NCBI GenBank assembly: GCA_965200145.1
Contig: CBDATG010000003.1
Span: 1 to 64,000, forward strand
Source of the DNA: CBDATG01 sp965200145
GTDB lineage: Bacteria > Chloroflexota > Dehalococcoidia > Lucifugimonadales > Lucifugimonadaceae
Reading direction: 5' to 3'
DNA length: 64,000 bases
The notes beneath the pieces are model-generated. The model searched no databases. It saw only the letters and a list, made by a program, of their open reading frames with translations, and was not told where the DNA came from. A program made the position numbers and the translations under genes. Of this stretch, positions 24,991 through 34,118 are shown piece after piece (positions within the stretch are counted from its first letter, which is position 1; each line of letters starts with the position of its first letter).

Positions 24991-26391
24991 TCACAGAAAC
25001 CAGGCGTCCATGTCCCGCCCGGCCGCATGGTCAGAGAATGCCAGCATCAGCGCATCCGCCTTGTCAGGACTCGCGCCACTCGGTCCAGAGTACTTGCGCT
25101 TCGATTCCAGCTGTAGCTGACCTCTGCTCGTAAAACAGTAGCGCAACGCCGCCAACTCACCGACCAATTCACGGTCGTCGGGTATCTCAATGTTGTCGCG
25201 ATTGAATCGCAGCTTCAAGCCGCTAAAAAGCTCGGCTCGCAGGTTGGCGAAACGCTCCGAATTGCGCGCCGCACGACCAACGTTAACGCCGACGCTCTCT
25301 ATCCCTCCTACCTCGCGCATCCGGTCCAGTACACCACCGCCAATGCCCGACTCGTCAACCACGATGACATCCGCACTCCAACGGCGTGCGAACTCCAGCG
25401 CACGCCCGGAAGTCTCCATCGCGTCAGCACCCTTCCAGGCCTCGATCCCCAACACTCGCGATCCCATCCGAGCACAAGCCACGCTACGATCGTTGCCGAA
25501 CCTAGCCACGTCTAATCCAACCACTACGTTAGGGATATCGCAATCTGCGCGGCCAGAATCCGCTCGATGATCTGGATCCATGCCTCGTTCGATATTGACC
25601 TTCCAACGTGCTATCGCTCGCTCGATGCTCGTCACAGATATCAACGAGTCTGCCGTCATTGATGGAAACTCGCCCAATACTCGTACCTGATACTCTGTGC
25701 TGTCCTCGCCCTCCAGTGCCGCCATATCCGCTACCCACGACTCTGTAACGAGCCTTGACGCCGCCTCGTCAGACTTGTCGGTTGCATTAATGCAGTCGAA
25801 TGCCGTAATCTGAACCGTGTACCAGTGTTTGTACTGGCGATGAAACGCCTCGTAGAACGCACCCGATAGAGAGTTCGGATTACCAATCAGCAACATCTTT
25901 GCATGACGGCTCGTCATCGAACCGCGGATGGCGTTGAATATCGGGTCCGACACTCCCGACGCTTCGTCGACCACGAACAGTATCTCGCCAGAGTGGAATC
26001 CCTGAAATCGCTCAACACGATCGGTTGAGATGCCCAAGGCGTAATTGCGAGGGCTCAACTCCAAGCTCGTCTTGTTCATCTTGCCAGGCAACCTCGTCTC
26101 ATTACGGTAGAAAGCGCCTCGTATCTCGCGCCACAGCAGCTCCTCGACTTGACGACCAGTAGGCGCGGTCGTGATGGCAACCCCCTCGTCACGCGTCATC
26201 ACCCACCACAACACCGCGTGCGCCGCGAGAAACGTCTTGCCCGAACCGTTGCACGACCGCACCGCGACTCGCGGCTCATCTCTCACCGCTTCCAATATCT
26301 CGCGTTGCTTGAGCCAGAGCTCAGCTCCCAAAATCTGGTCTGCAAAACCACATGGATCATCGCCGAAACTCGCAAACTCCGACATACTCAC
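24991..26391 (-). CDS. Phage-type terminase large subunit (TerL), orphan
   Basis: DNA-packaging motor homologue of 466 residues, apparently intact. The N-terminal ATPase has a Walker A-like SCNGSGKT at 46-53, TTAPTGRQVEELLW, and a Walker B ILFVVDEASGV with the catalytic Glu, plus the coupling motif LLIGNPNS. The C-terminal RNase H-fold nuclease has VVGLDVARFGNDRS, VIVVDESGIGGGVLDR and SPDKADALMLAF as its three acidic motifs. No portal, capsid, small terminase or integrase gene is nearby; the neighbours are ordinary lipoprotein genes. The start ATG has GAGG upstream. It may be a prophage relic, a gene-transfer-agent-like piece or a domesticated nuclease. Its 3' end nearly touches the convergent cupredoxin gene. 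Confidence 0.87.
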   Translation of the reverse strand: MSMSEFASFGDDPCGFADQILGAELWLKQREILEAVRDEPRVAVRSCNGSGKTFLAAHAVLWWVMTRDEGVAITTAPTGRQVEELLWREIRGAFYRNETRLPGKMNKTSLELSPRNYALGISTDRVERFQGFHSGEILFVVDEASGVSDPIFNAIRGSMTSRHAKMLLIGNPNSLSGAFYEAFHRQYKHWYTVQITAFDCINATDKSDEAASRLVTESWVADMAALEGEDSTEYQVRVLGEFPSMTADSLISVTSIERAIARWKVNIERGMDPDHRADSGRADCDIPNVVVGLDVARFGNDRSVACARMGSRVLGIEAWKGADAMETSGRALEFARRWSADVIVVDESGIGGGVLDRMREVGGIESVGVNVGRAARNSERFANLRAELFSGLKLRFNRDNIEIPDDRELVGELAALRYCFTSRGQLQLESKRKYSGPSGASPDKADALMLAFSDHAAGRDMDAWFL

Positions 26392-26629
26392 TCACCTCAC
26401 ACAACTCAACCGCCAAGATGTCGCACAACATCAACAGCTACCAACCGGCCACACATCGCCTACTATTATTCACTCTAGAACATCATTGCCCGTCGCAACG
26501 CGCCCATTGCGATGTAATCGGCTTCGGCGTATCTTCTCGGCACAATGGCAACAGCGCAACGCCGCATCCAAATGCGTCCGATGCCAGACGCTCAACGTAT
26601 CATGCACAACAGGCAAGGACGGTCACACC

Positions 26630-28363
26630 ATGCGCTCTTTCATTCTCTCCCTTCTGCTGCTAGCGGCTAGCATACCGGTACTCTTGGCTTGTGGTAGTGA
26701 GGCTCTTGACGACGGATTCAATTCTGGGTCGCCTGGCAACGACTCCGCGCTCCAAGCGGTGGAATCGGCAGACTCACAGGGACAGGTGCTCGTCGAGAAG
26801 TCCGTAGAAGTATCCGATGGCTCCGCGCAACAGTTCGCAGTGGTCGAATCCGATGACATAGCCACCGCCGTTCCAGAACCTGCAACCATATCCACGTCCG
26901 GCGATCAGGAGTTCGCAAGAGAGCCGAACACGCAAGCAACCAACCGAGTCATCGTACGCAACGCAGATGTCAACATCGAGTCGGACGATGCCAGCCGCGC
27001 GATGCGAGAGATAGGAGACATTGCCGCGAGGCTCGGCGGATGGATCGTCGAGTCCAATCAAGCCACCAACAGCCCAGTCTCGTCTATCACCATACGTGTG
27101 CCTGCCGAGAGGTTCGAAAACGCCATCACTGCCATCGAAAGACTGGCAACAAAGGTCGTGTCAGCGCGGGTTGACAGCACAGACTTCACGCAGGAGTACA
27201 CCGACCTAAACGCCAGCGTCGAAGTGCTGGAACGAACGATTGCCAGCCTGACCGAGCTCTTGGACACACGCCGCGTCAGCTCAGACATAGAAGGCATCCT
27301 CCAGGTGCAACGAGAGATAGCGAACCAGCAGACACTCTTGGAAACTGCACGTGGCAGACTCAGATTCATCTCAGAGTCCGCGGCATACTCCAAGATCCAG
27401 GTGACGATATCTCACCTTCCCATTGAGATGCGCATTCAAGTCGAACGCGAGTTCAACGTGCCGAGGAAACAGAACGCACAGTTCGCAGTCACGTTCTGGC
27501 CACCTGATGATCACGACGTATTCACCATCACCTGGGACTTCGGCAATGCATCGGCTCCGATTCAGACGACCCGCGCGATTAGGTCCTCAGACGACTCCAG
27601 CGCGTTCATTTCTTCTCCGGTAACGGCAGGATTTCCTGACGAAGATAGAGATCGCTATGTCGGCAATGTAACGGTGCAGGCCAGCTCCGATAACAGCGTG
27701 GCACGCGGGACGGCAAACTTCGCAATCAACGTCTACGAGCTTCCCCAACTCAGCCCGCTGGTTGAGGTGTTGAACATCTTACCCGTGCGACCTAGTGAGG
27801 ATGTCGTATTGCGGGCATCGTTCAACGAGCATCGCAATGTGAACGACTTGCAATTTGAGTGGTCCTTCGGCGATGGGAGCGAACCCGTCACCGGCGACAT
27901 CCAGGAAGACGAGACCTCAATCTCGGTCACCCACTCCTATACCAGATACGTCCCATGGAACATGCAAGTTGCACTCAAACTGACCGGCGACAGCGATGCC
28001 GGCGATGTCTCGGAAACCGCGTATGCCGATATCTATATGGAGGAGGACCCAACCATCCAACCGTCCGTGTTCGCACCAGGAACCACCGCCACGAACGCCG
28101 CTAACTTGCTCGTGATTTCAGCAGGTTACATCGGCAACGTGGTAGTGTTCCTGGCCGTCACATCGCCATTCTGGCTGATCGTCGCAGGAGTGATCTTCCT
28201 GATCATCTGGCTGCAAAGACGCTCAGATCGTCGAAGGGCGGCAACGCTTCGAATCAGCGACGAACCGCCCACCGATCAAGAAACAGATACACGCACGGAT
28301 ACCGAGGCGGCCGAGGGTGCCGACAACGAGGAAGACGACGCGACCAACTCGGCGCGCCAATAA
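26630..28363 (+). CDS. DUF4349-type lipoprotein with PKD-like domains and C-terminal membrane helix
   Basis: A 577-residue surface protein, function unknown. The signal and lipobox are MRSFILSLLLLAASIPVLLAC (Cys21). Residues about 100-270 match DUF4349: VIVRNADVNIESDDASRAMREIGDIA, SITIRVPAERFENAI, and a coiled coil EYTDLNASVEVLERTIASL...VQREIANQQTLLETARGRLRFI. Two PKD-like beta domains follow (ITWDFGNASAP; FEWSFGDGSEP). Near the C-terminus lies a membrane segment VVVFLAVTSPFWLIVAGVIFLIIW, then a basic stop-transfer and an acidic tail. The frame opens at 26171, but the ATG at 26630, preceded by AAGGA, starts the signal peptide. Confidence 0.85.
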   Translation: MRSFILSLLLLAASIPVLLACGSEALDDGFNSGSPGNDSALQAVESADSQGQVLVEKSVEVSDGSAQQFAVVESDDIATAVPEPATISTSGDQEFAREPNTQATNRVIVRNADVNIESDDASRAMREIGDIAARLGGWIVESNQATNSPVSSITIRVPAERFENAITAIERLATKVVSARVDSTDFTQEYTDLNASVEVLERTIASLTELLDTRRVSSDIEGILQVQREIANQQTLLETARGRLRFISESAAYSKIQVTISHLPIEMRIQVEREFNVPRKQNAQFAVTFWPPDDHDVFTITWDFGNASAPIQTTRAIRSSDDSSAFISSPVTAGFPDEDRDRYVGNVTVQASSDNSVARGTANFAINVYELPQLSPLVEVLNILPVRPSEDVVLRASFNEHRNVNDLQFEWSFGDGSEPVTGDIQEDETSISVTHSYTRYVPWNMQVALKLTGDSDAGDVSETAYADIYMEEDPTIQPSVFAPGTTATNAANLLVISAGYIGNVVVFLAVTSPFWLIVAGVIFLIIWLQRRSDRRRAATLRISDEPPTDQETDTRTDTEAAEGADNEEDDATNSARQ

Positions 28364-28378
28364 TCCAGTCTTGAACCT

Positions 28379-28699
28379 CTAGTTGGCGTGGCCGTTTCCG
28401 TTACGCCGGCCATTGATGTCGTCATTTCTCACAACACCGCGGTCCTCGCCCTGGTAAACATGGATGGCAACCGCATCGCCGTCTACCCCTAGCTGTTGCG
28501 AGATGTCGTTGATGAAGCGATTGGCAATCTCTTCTGCCTCGGACTCGCTGACATCCGTCCGCACTATCAATGTCGCGTGAACCATACCTGTCGGGTAGTG
28601 CACCTCTAACCGCCCGATATCGCGGTCATCTTCGTCGATCACGAAGAGCGACTCGGAGTACGGCGTCCTGACCTCTCGCTGGAATCCATACTCTGCCAT
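28379..28699 (-). CDS. Small hypothetical protein
   Basis: A 106-residue soluble protein of no recognised family. It starts with ATG after a good AGGAG. It reads as an alpha/beta domain (LFVIDEDDRDIGRLEVHYPTG, VHATLIVRTDVSESEAEEIANRFINDI) with an Asn/Gly/Arg-rich tail. It lies 47 bp after proA on the same strand and is probably the last gene of the ino1-proB-proA transcription unit. Confidence 0.7.
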   Translation of the reverse strand: MAEYGFQREVRTPYSESLFVIDEDDRDIGRLEVHYPTGMVHATLIVRTDVSESEAEEIANRFINDISQQLGVDGDAVAIHVYQGEDRGVVRNDDINGRRNGNGHAN

Positions 28700-28746
28700 C
28701 TCGTACTCCTATGGGAATAAACCCGACTCAAACGGGTCGGCGAACT

Positions 28747-30030
28747 TCAGGCGCGAACCTGGCCATCGCCCTCTACTATCCATTTGTACGACATGATCTC
28801 GCGCATTCCCATCGGACCGCGGGCGTGCAGCTTATTCGTCGATATCGCGACCTCTGCGCCAAGTCCGAACTCACCGCCGTCGTTGAAGCGCGTAGACGCG
28901 TTCGCAAATACCGCCGAAGCATCCACCTCGTTCAGGAATCGCTCAATACTTCCCGCATCTTCTGAAACTATCGCCTCTGAGTGTCCCGATCCGTATACCG
29001 CGATATGTTCCAACGCCTCCGACAGGTCATCGACTACCTTGACTGCGATGACCTTCGCAAGGAACTCCATGCCGAAATCCGAGTCTTTAGCCCGCACGAC
29101 CTTGACGGCAGACCGCTTCGGGCCAAGAAGCACCCAGGCGCGTGCTCCAGCGCGTATCTCAACATCCGCTGCACCAAACCTATCCGCCAAGCGGTGTAGG
29201 AGGTCCGTAGCAACCGACTCATGCACCAGCAACGTGTCCAACGCATTACACACCGTATGGCGTTGCACCTTCGCGTTGAACACGATCTCCGTCGCTTTGT
29301 CGACATCTGCCCCGGCGTCCACGTAGGTGTGGCAAACACCGATCCCGCCTGTGACCGCCGGCATCTTCGCCTCCCGTGCAACCATCCGCACAAGTTCCGC
29401 GCCACCGCGCGGTATCAACAGGTCGATATAGTCGTCCATCTGTAGCATCTTCGCCACCAGCGCCCGATCAGTCGATGAGATGCACTGCACAGCATCGGCA
29501 GGAAGTCCCACCGAGTCCAACGCATCCCTAACGATATCGGCTAGAGCTAGGTTAGTGCGGATGGCCTCTTTGCCTCCTCGCATCAGCAATCCGTTGCCAG
29601 ACTTGATGCAAAGTGCACTCGCATCCACCGTCACATTTGGCCGCGACTCACAGATGAGCCCAATGACCCCGAGCGCGGTCCGTACGCGCTTGATGCGTAA
29701 GCCGTTACCCGCGACATGTTGGGAAAGCAACTCGCCCACGGGGTCGTCCAATTCCGCGATCGAGCGCACTGCCGAAGCCATGTCTGAAAGACGCGACCTG
29801 TCTAGTAGCAAACGCTCCGTTACATGCTCGTCAGTCCCGTCGGACATGGCCGCAGACACATCCTCAGCATTCGCCGACAGTATGTCGTCCGCGCGCGTTT
29901 CCAAGCCCGATGCCAGCGCACACAAGGCTCCATTACGTGTAGCTGTGCTAGACGCCGCCAAGTACCTCGCAGACTCGCGGCAGGCGCGCCCCATCAGATC
30001 TAAGTCGTCGCCGGCTGTTACTGTCGCCAT
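28747..30030 (-). CDS. proA: Gamma-glutamyl phosphate reductase
   Basis: Reduces gamma-glutamyl phosphate to glutamate semialdehyde in proline synthesis, using NADPH. It is 427 residues. The catalytic cysteine is in VQRHTVCNALDTLLVH. GLICESRPNVTVDA, KSGNGLLMRGGKEA and the C-terminal RFNDGGEFGLGAEVAISTNKLHARGPMG are diagnostic. The frame opens at 30060, but the ATG at 30030 has GAGGAA seven bases upstream and gives the usual N-terminus. It lies 37 bp behind proB. Confidence 0.97.
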   Translation of the reverse strand: MATVTAGDDLDLMGRACRESARYLAASSTATRNGALCALASGLETRADDILSANAEDVSAAMSDGTDEHVTERLLLDRSRLSDMASAVRSIAELDDPVGELLSQHVAGNGLRIKRVRTALGVIGLICESRPNVTVDASALCIKSGNGLLMRGGKEAIRTNLALADIVRDALDSVGLPADAVQCISSTDRALVAKMLQMDDYIDLLIPRGGAELVRMVAREAKMPAVTGGIGVCHTYVDAGADVDKATEIVFNAKVQRHTVCNALDTLLVHESVATDLLHRLADRFGAADVEIRAGARAWVLLGPKRSAVKVVRAKDSDFGMEFLAKVIAVKVVDDLSEALEHIAVYGSGHSEAIVSEDAGSIERFLNEVDASAVFANASTRFNDGGEFGLGAEVAISTNKLHARGPMGMREIMSYKWIVEGDGQVRA

Positions 30031-30067
30031 ATCCCGTTCCTCGCTCGCGAAAATAGACAACTCTGTG

Positions 30068-31243
30068 TCAGCTCATCGCCAAGTTGTCGCAATGGATGAT
30101 CTCGGTCCCATGGTAGTGTTCCAAGATGTCGCCCATCTGGCCAGACTTGAGCCCTGCCACCGCTGCAACATCGCAGGCATCGTAGTTCACAATCCCATAC
30201 GCCACCTTGTCGCCAGATGGTGAATTGACCGAAACGATATCGCCGCGTTCAAAGTCGCCGATGGCTTCGGTAACTCCCACAGGCAGGAGGCTGAAACCTC
30301 GCTCCAACGCCGAAACTGCGCCCGCATCTACTACGATGCTACCGCGCGCCTCTGTGCTACCCGTCAGCAACCAACGCTTCCTATCCGTGCGCGGGATGTC
30401 CGATGACACGAATCGCGTCCCGATAGACTCCTCAGACATGATGCGTTCCAGAACGTTCGGCTCGTACCCGTTGGCGATCACCATGTCGATGCCCGACATC
30501 ATAGCCACCTCGGCAGCTTCCAACTTGCTACGCATCCCGCCAGACCCGCGGTCGTCTCTCGGACCGCCGGCGTAGCTCACGATCTCAGGTGTCAACTCCC
30601 CAACGACTGGGATCAAGGTCGCATCAGCGCGGAGTTCCGGATCCGCCGTGTAGAGGCCGCCAGCCTCACCGAGCAGGACCAGCAGGTCAGCATCTAACGC
30701 ATTGGCAAGCATCGCAGACAGACGGTCATTGTCGCCATACAGCACACCTTCCAAGTCCTCGGCACCCACAACATCGTTCTCGTTCACAACCGGGACGACC
30801 TGCCAACGAAGCAGACGATCTAGCGTGTTGCGAACATTCAGGTAGCCAGTCCGGTTGTTGAGGTCGTGTCGGGAAATCAGAGCCTGCGCTACGTCAATGT
30901 TGTACATGCCGAAGAGTCGTCGGTACAACGCCACCAACTCTACCTGCCCGATAGCAGCAGCTGCTTGGCGCGACCTGAGATTGCGTCGTCGGCCCAGCTC
31001 ACGCGACCGTCCCATTACCTCCAGGACTCCTGCGCCCGCGCCAACAGCACCAGAAGAGACCAGTATTACATCATCCCCGGCAAGTCGCCGGCCCGCCAAC
31101 TGTCTCACCAACTCCGAAAGCGTTGATTCGTCCAAACCTCCAGACTTGAGCGTTACCAAGTTGGTGCCGAATTTGATTACGACACGCCTGCTTACCTGCT
31201 TGCCGGAGGTGCCGACACCGACTTGGGCACGCGACGCCTTCAT
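30068..31243 (-). CDS. proB: Glutamate 5-kinase with PUA domain
   Basis: Phosphorylates glutamate at the gamma carboxylate, the first step of proline synthesis. It is 391 residues. The amino-acid kinase domain starts RRVVIKFGTNLVT and includes LVSSGAVGAG, PVVNENDVVG and the substrate-binding GSGGMRSKLEAAEVAM. The C-terminal PUA domain runs from about 295 (RGSIVVDAGAVSALERG...FERGDIVSVNSPSG). The ATG has no Shine-Dalgarno but has a perfect TATAAT eight bases upstream, so a leaderless message is likely. It is 41 bp downstream of ino1 and probably also read from there. Confidence 0.97.
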   Translation of the reverse strand: MKASRAQVGVGTSGKQVSRRVVIKFGTNLVTLKSGGLDESTLSELVRQLAGRRLAGDDVILVSSGAVGAGAGVLEVMGRSRELGRRRNLRSRQAAAAIGQVELVALYRRLFGMYNIDVAQALISRHDLNNRTGYLNVRNTLDRLLRWQVVPVVNENDVVGAEDLEGVLYGDNDRLSAMLANALDADLLVLLGEAGGLYTADPELRADATLIPVVGELTPEIVSYAGGPRDDRGSGGMRSKLEAAEVAMMSGIDMVIANGYEPNVLERIMSEESIGTRFVSSDIPRTDRKRWLLTGSTEARGSIVVDAGAVSALERGFSLLPVGVTEAIGDFERGDIVSVNSPSGDKVAYGIVNYDACDVAAVAGLKSGQMGDILEHYHGTEIIHCDNLAMS

Positions 31244-31251
31244 GGCAACAG

Positions 31252-31257
31252 ATTATA
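31252..31257 (-). promoter_or_regulatory. TATAAT -10 box immediately before proB
   Basis: A consensus TATAAT on the minus strand ends eight bases before the proB ATG, placing the expected transcription start at or next to the start codon. The -35 position shows only a weak match. It would provide internal transcription of proBA within the ino1 unit. Confidence 0.5.
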
Positions 31258-31284
31258 GCGGCGTACCAGAAGCGGATCAGGATC

Positions 31285-32649
31285 TCAGACCGCCCCGTTC
31301 GCGAACGACTCCACCCTGCGCCTAGCATCATCATCGCGCATCTGGACCGGCGGCGACTTCATGAAATACGCAGACGCCGGCTCTACCGCACCCTCGATAC
31401 CGCGGTCCAACGCGATCTTGGCGCAACGTATCGCATCTATCGCAACGCCAGCTGAGTTCGGACTGTCTTCAACCTCAAGCTTCAACTCAACATTGAGCGG
31501 AACATCGCCCCATGACGTGCCCTCAAGCCGTATGTACGCCCATTTCCTGTCTTCCAACCATGGCACATGGTCACTCGGTCCTATGTGCACATCATCAGTC
31601 GGCAGCTCTTTCTCCAGCTGAGACTGCACCGATTGCGTCTTCGATACCTTCTTCGTTAGCAGTCTCGTACGCTCAAGCATGTTGTAGAAATCCGTGTTCC
31701 CCCCGAAGTTCAGCTGATACGTGCGGTCTAGACGCACACCGCGGTCCTCAAACAGACGCGCCAAGACACGGTGAATGATCGTCGCACCCACCTGCGACTT
31801 GATGTCATCGCCCACTACTGGCAAACCCTTGTCGGCAAAACGCTTCTGCCAATACGGCTGATTGGCGATAAAGACCGGGATGCAGTTCACGAAGGCGCAA
31901 CCTGCCGCCAATACTTGCTCCACATACCACTTCGTCGCCTGCTCCGAGCCGACAGGCAGGTAGTTGATGACTACATCAACCTCGCGCTCGCGCAGGATGT
32001 TCACGATATCAGCCGTCGAACCGGGTGCCTTCTCAACCAAGTCAGACAGATACTCGCCCAGACCGTCATGAGTCATCCCACGGTCCACCGTGACCCCCAT
32101 GCCGGGAACATCGTGAAACTTCAACGCGTTGTTCGTATCCGCAAAGATAGCCTCGCTCACATCACGACCCACCTTCTTCTTATCAACATCAAACGCAGCG
32201 ACGATGTTGACATCTCCGATGCTGTAACCGCCCAAGACGTTGTGCATCAAACCAGGCACCTGCGCCGATGCATCATCCACCTCGCTGTACTTGTGAATCC
32301 CTTGCACCAACGCAGACGCACAGTTGCCAACTCCGATAATTGCAACGTTGATCCGACCATCGCTACTCGTAGACCTAGCGACTGTCCCGATCCTGGTCAT
32401 ATCAGACTCCGTCTCGCCTGTCGCGTCAACATCCTGGACCGCGGATGCCATACCCGCATCCGATGGACGTTCGGCAACCGCCGTGGCCGATGCAGTCGGT
32501 GCCAAGAGTTCACCTAGTGTCTCCTCAGAGACGCGCCAGGTATTACCAACCTTCGTGCCCTGTATGACACCGCCTCGGAGCCAAGTGTAGACAGTCTTGC
32601 TGCTCACATCTAACCGCTCCGCAACCTCTCGAACCTTCAAATTCGCCAT
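31285..32649 (-). CDS. ino1: myo-Inositol-1-phosphate synthase fused to N-terminal helix-turn-helix domain
   Basis: Converts glucose 6-phosphate to myo-inositol 1-phosphate with NAD. It is 454 residues. Residues 1-50 (LKVREVAERLDVSSKTVYTWLRGGVI...KVGNTWRVSEETLGELL) are an excisionase/MerR-type winged helix. A Ser/Ala/Thr-rich linker (about 51-95) follows. The enzyme part starts INVAIIGVGNCASALVQGI, with VVINYLPVGSEQATKWY, DDIKSQVGATIIHRVLA and QLNFGGNTDFYNMLE; this is the shorter actinobacterial/archaeal type. The HTH fusion is unusual and suggests the enzyme may bind DNA, perhaps its own divergent promoter. Neighbours on the other strand encode lipid and sugar transferases of the same pathway. 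Confidence 0.94.
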   Translation of the reverse strand: MANLKVREVAERLDVSSKTVYTWLRGGVIQGTKVGNTWRVSEETLGELLAPTASATAVAERPSDAGMASAVQDVDATGETESDMTRIGTVARSTSSDGRINVAIIGVGNCASALVQGIHKYSEVDDASAQVPGLMHNVLGGYSIGDVNIVAAFDVDKKKVGRDVSEAIFADTNNALKFHDVPGMGVTVDRGMTHDGLGEYLSDLVEKAPGSTADIVNILREREVDVVINYLPVGSEQATKWYVEQVLAAGCAFVNCIPVFIANQPYWQKRFADKGLPVVGDDIKSQVGATIIHRVLARLFEDRGVRLDRTYQLNFGGNTDFYNMLERTRLLTKKVSKTQSVQSQLEKELPTDDVHIGPSDHVPWLEDRKWAYIRLEGTSWGDVPLNVELKLEVEDSPNSAGVAIDAIRCAKIALDRGIEGAVEPASAYFMKSPPVQMRDDDARRRVESFANGAV

Positions 32650-32859
32650 GTAATCTGTTCCCCGTTATGTCAGTGTTACAAAACGCCGTGATCTTCCAAC
32701 TCAAAACGCGAATTGGCATCACTGCTCATTCCTCAATTATCTATAAAACTCCAACTAAGTGCAAACCCGATGCCAATACGGCGCATTATCAGGTTCATAG
32801 ACTTCCAACTCGGCGCATCAGGATCGGAGGGCTGAAACACGGGAGGTATGCCACATTTT

Positions 32860-32886
32860 TCGACATCGCGGATTTTCGGATATGAT
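32860..32886 (+). promoter_or_regulatory. Candidate sigma70 promoter for the glycosyltransferase gene
   Basis: TCGACA at 32860-32865 and TATGAT at 32881-32886, spaced 15 bp, each match the consensus hexamer at five of six positions. Transcription would start near 32893, about 60 bases before the preferred ATG at 32952. The 302-bp spacer 32650-32951 is shared with divergent ino1 and contains nothing else recognised. Confidence 0.45.
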
Positions 32887-32951
32887 GTTTGATTGGCAGT
32901 GCAAACGAACGCGCGCCTTGGCTGTCGCGGCGCCATCCACCTCCCTCTGAT

Positions 32952-34118
32952 ATGCGAATCGCACAAGTATCGCCTTATGACGTCTCTTACTTCGGAGGCG
33001 TTGTGGCGCACATGGTAGACCTCAGCGGGTCCCTATCGAGTCGAGGGCACGATGTCACCATGTTCGCACCGTGCGCTAGGCAGGCGCCCGCACCAGACCT
33101 CGGCAAACTCAACCTCGTCAAACTTGGCGGAAGCGTCCCATTCGTTACCGGAGACTCCGTATCCCGAATATCGCTCAGCCTCCGCGCGCTGCGTCATCTG
33201 AGAAAGGTATTGAGTACCGAGAAATTCGACATCGTGCACATCCACGAGCCGCTAATGCCATTCCTGGGAACCTTCGCAAGCGCATTCTCCCCATCTACAA
33301 CCGTCGGCACATTCCACGCATACAACGAAGGGTTGAGCCCCGGCTACATCTTCTGGCGGCCCATTCTGAAAGTCGCAGCCGATCGGCTGAACGGGCGCAT
33401 CGCTGTGTCTGATCCCGCTTCCGAATATGCAGCACGATACTTCCCAGGCGATTACAAGGTCATACCCAACGGATGCGAAACAGCCAGATTCGCAAAACCA
33501 CTACCTCGACCAGACACACTCCGCAGCGATTCCATCAACCTGCTCTTCATGGGAAGGCTGGGCGAGAAACGCAAGGGACTTAACCATCTGCTCGCCGCAT
33601 ACAGCACACTCAAATGGCGACATCCAAACCTCAGACTCGTCGTTGTCGGACCAGGCCCGCCAGACATGGCATCATACCGAACAATGGGCGAACGCGGCAT
33701 TGACGATGTCGTGTTCACCGGACCGGTATCTGACACCGAGCAGCCAGCGTACTACCAGCACGCCGACATATTCTGCGCCCCCAACACCGGCAAAGAGAGC
33801 TTCGGGCTGGTATTGATTGAGGCTATGGCAAGCGGCACCGCCGTCGTTGCAAGCGACATCCCAGGCTTCGCAAGCGTAGCCACCCACGAACGCGATGCCT
33901 TGCTGGTCGAACCCAAGAATGAGACGGCGTTGGCACAAGCTATCGGCCGCCTAATCAACGAGCCAGCGTTCAGGCAGCGACTCGCAACCAGAGGCAGGTC
34001 CACCGCCGCGAGCTACCGTTGGCGCACCGTAACCGACCAAGTCGTCGACTACTATCACGATGTCATCGCCCGTTCGCACGTTCCCGTAACAGCACCGCCC
34101 AGCTATGCCGGCGGCTGA
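32952..34118 (+). CDS. GT4-family glycosyltransferase (PimA/PimB-like)
   Basis: Predicted sugar transferase of the GT-B fold, 388 residues. The N-terminus MRIAQVSPYDVSYFGGVVAHMVDLSGSL carries the GG loop of GT4 enzymes. VHIHEPLMPF, VIPNGCETARF, FMGRLGEKRKGLNHLLAA and the nucleotide-sugar site ESFGLVLIEAMASGTAVVASDIPG (E-x7-E) are all present. Acceptor and donor are not determined. Its overlap with the CDP-alcohol transferase gene and nearness to ino1 suggest mannosylation of phosphatidylinositol as in PimA, which is inference. The frame opens with TTG at 32889; ATG 32952 begins the conserved sequence. Confidence 0.9.
   Translation: MRIAQVSPYDVSYFGGVVAHMVDLSGSLSSRGHDVTMFAPCARQAPAPDLGKLNLVKLGGSVPFVTGDSVSRISLSLRALRHLRKVLSTEKFDIVHIHEPLMPFLGTFASAFSPSTTVGTFHAYNEGLSPGYIFWRPILKVAADRLNGRIAVSDPASEYAARYFPGDYKVIPNGCETARFAKPLPRPDTLRSDSINLLFMGRLGEKRKGLNHLLAAYSTLKWRHPNLRLVVVGPGPPDMASYRTMGERGIDDVVFTGPVSDTEQPAYYQHADIFCAPNTGKESFGLVLIEAMASGTAVVASDIPGFASVATHERDALLVEPKNETALAQAIGRLINEPAFRQRLATRGRSTAASYRWRTVTDQVVDYYHDVIARSHVPVTAPPSYAGG

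Noticed and set aside
32889..32951. TTG-initiated N-terminal extension of the glycosyltransferase
   Set aside because: Lies at the predicted promoter and transcription start; the conserved GT4 N-terminus begins at ATG 32952.
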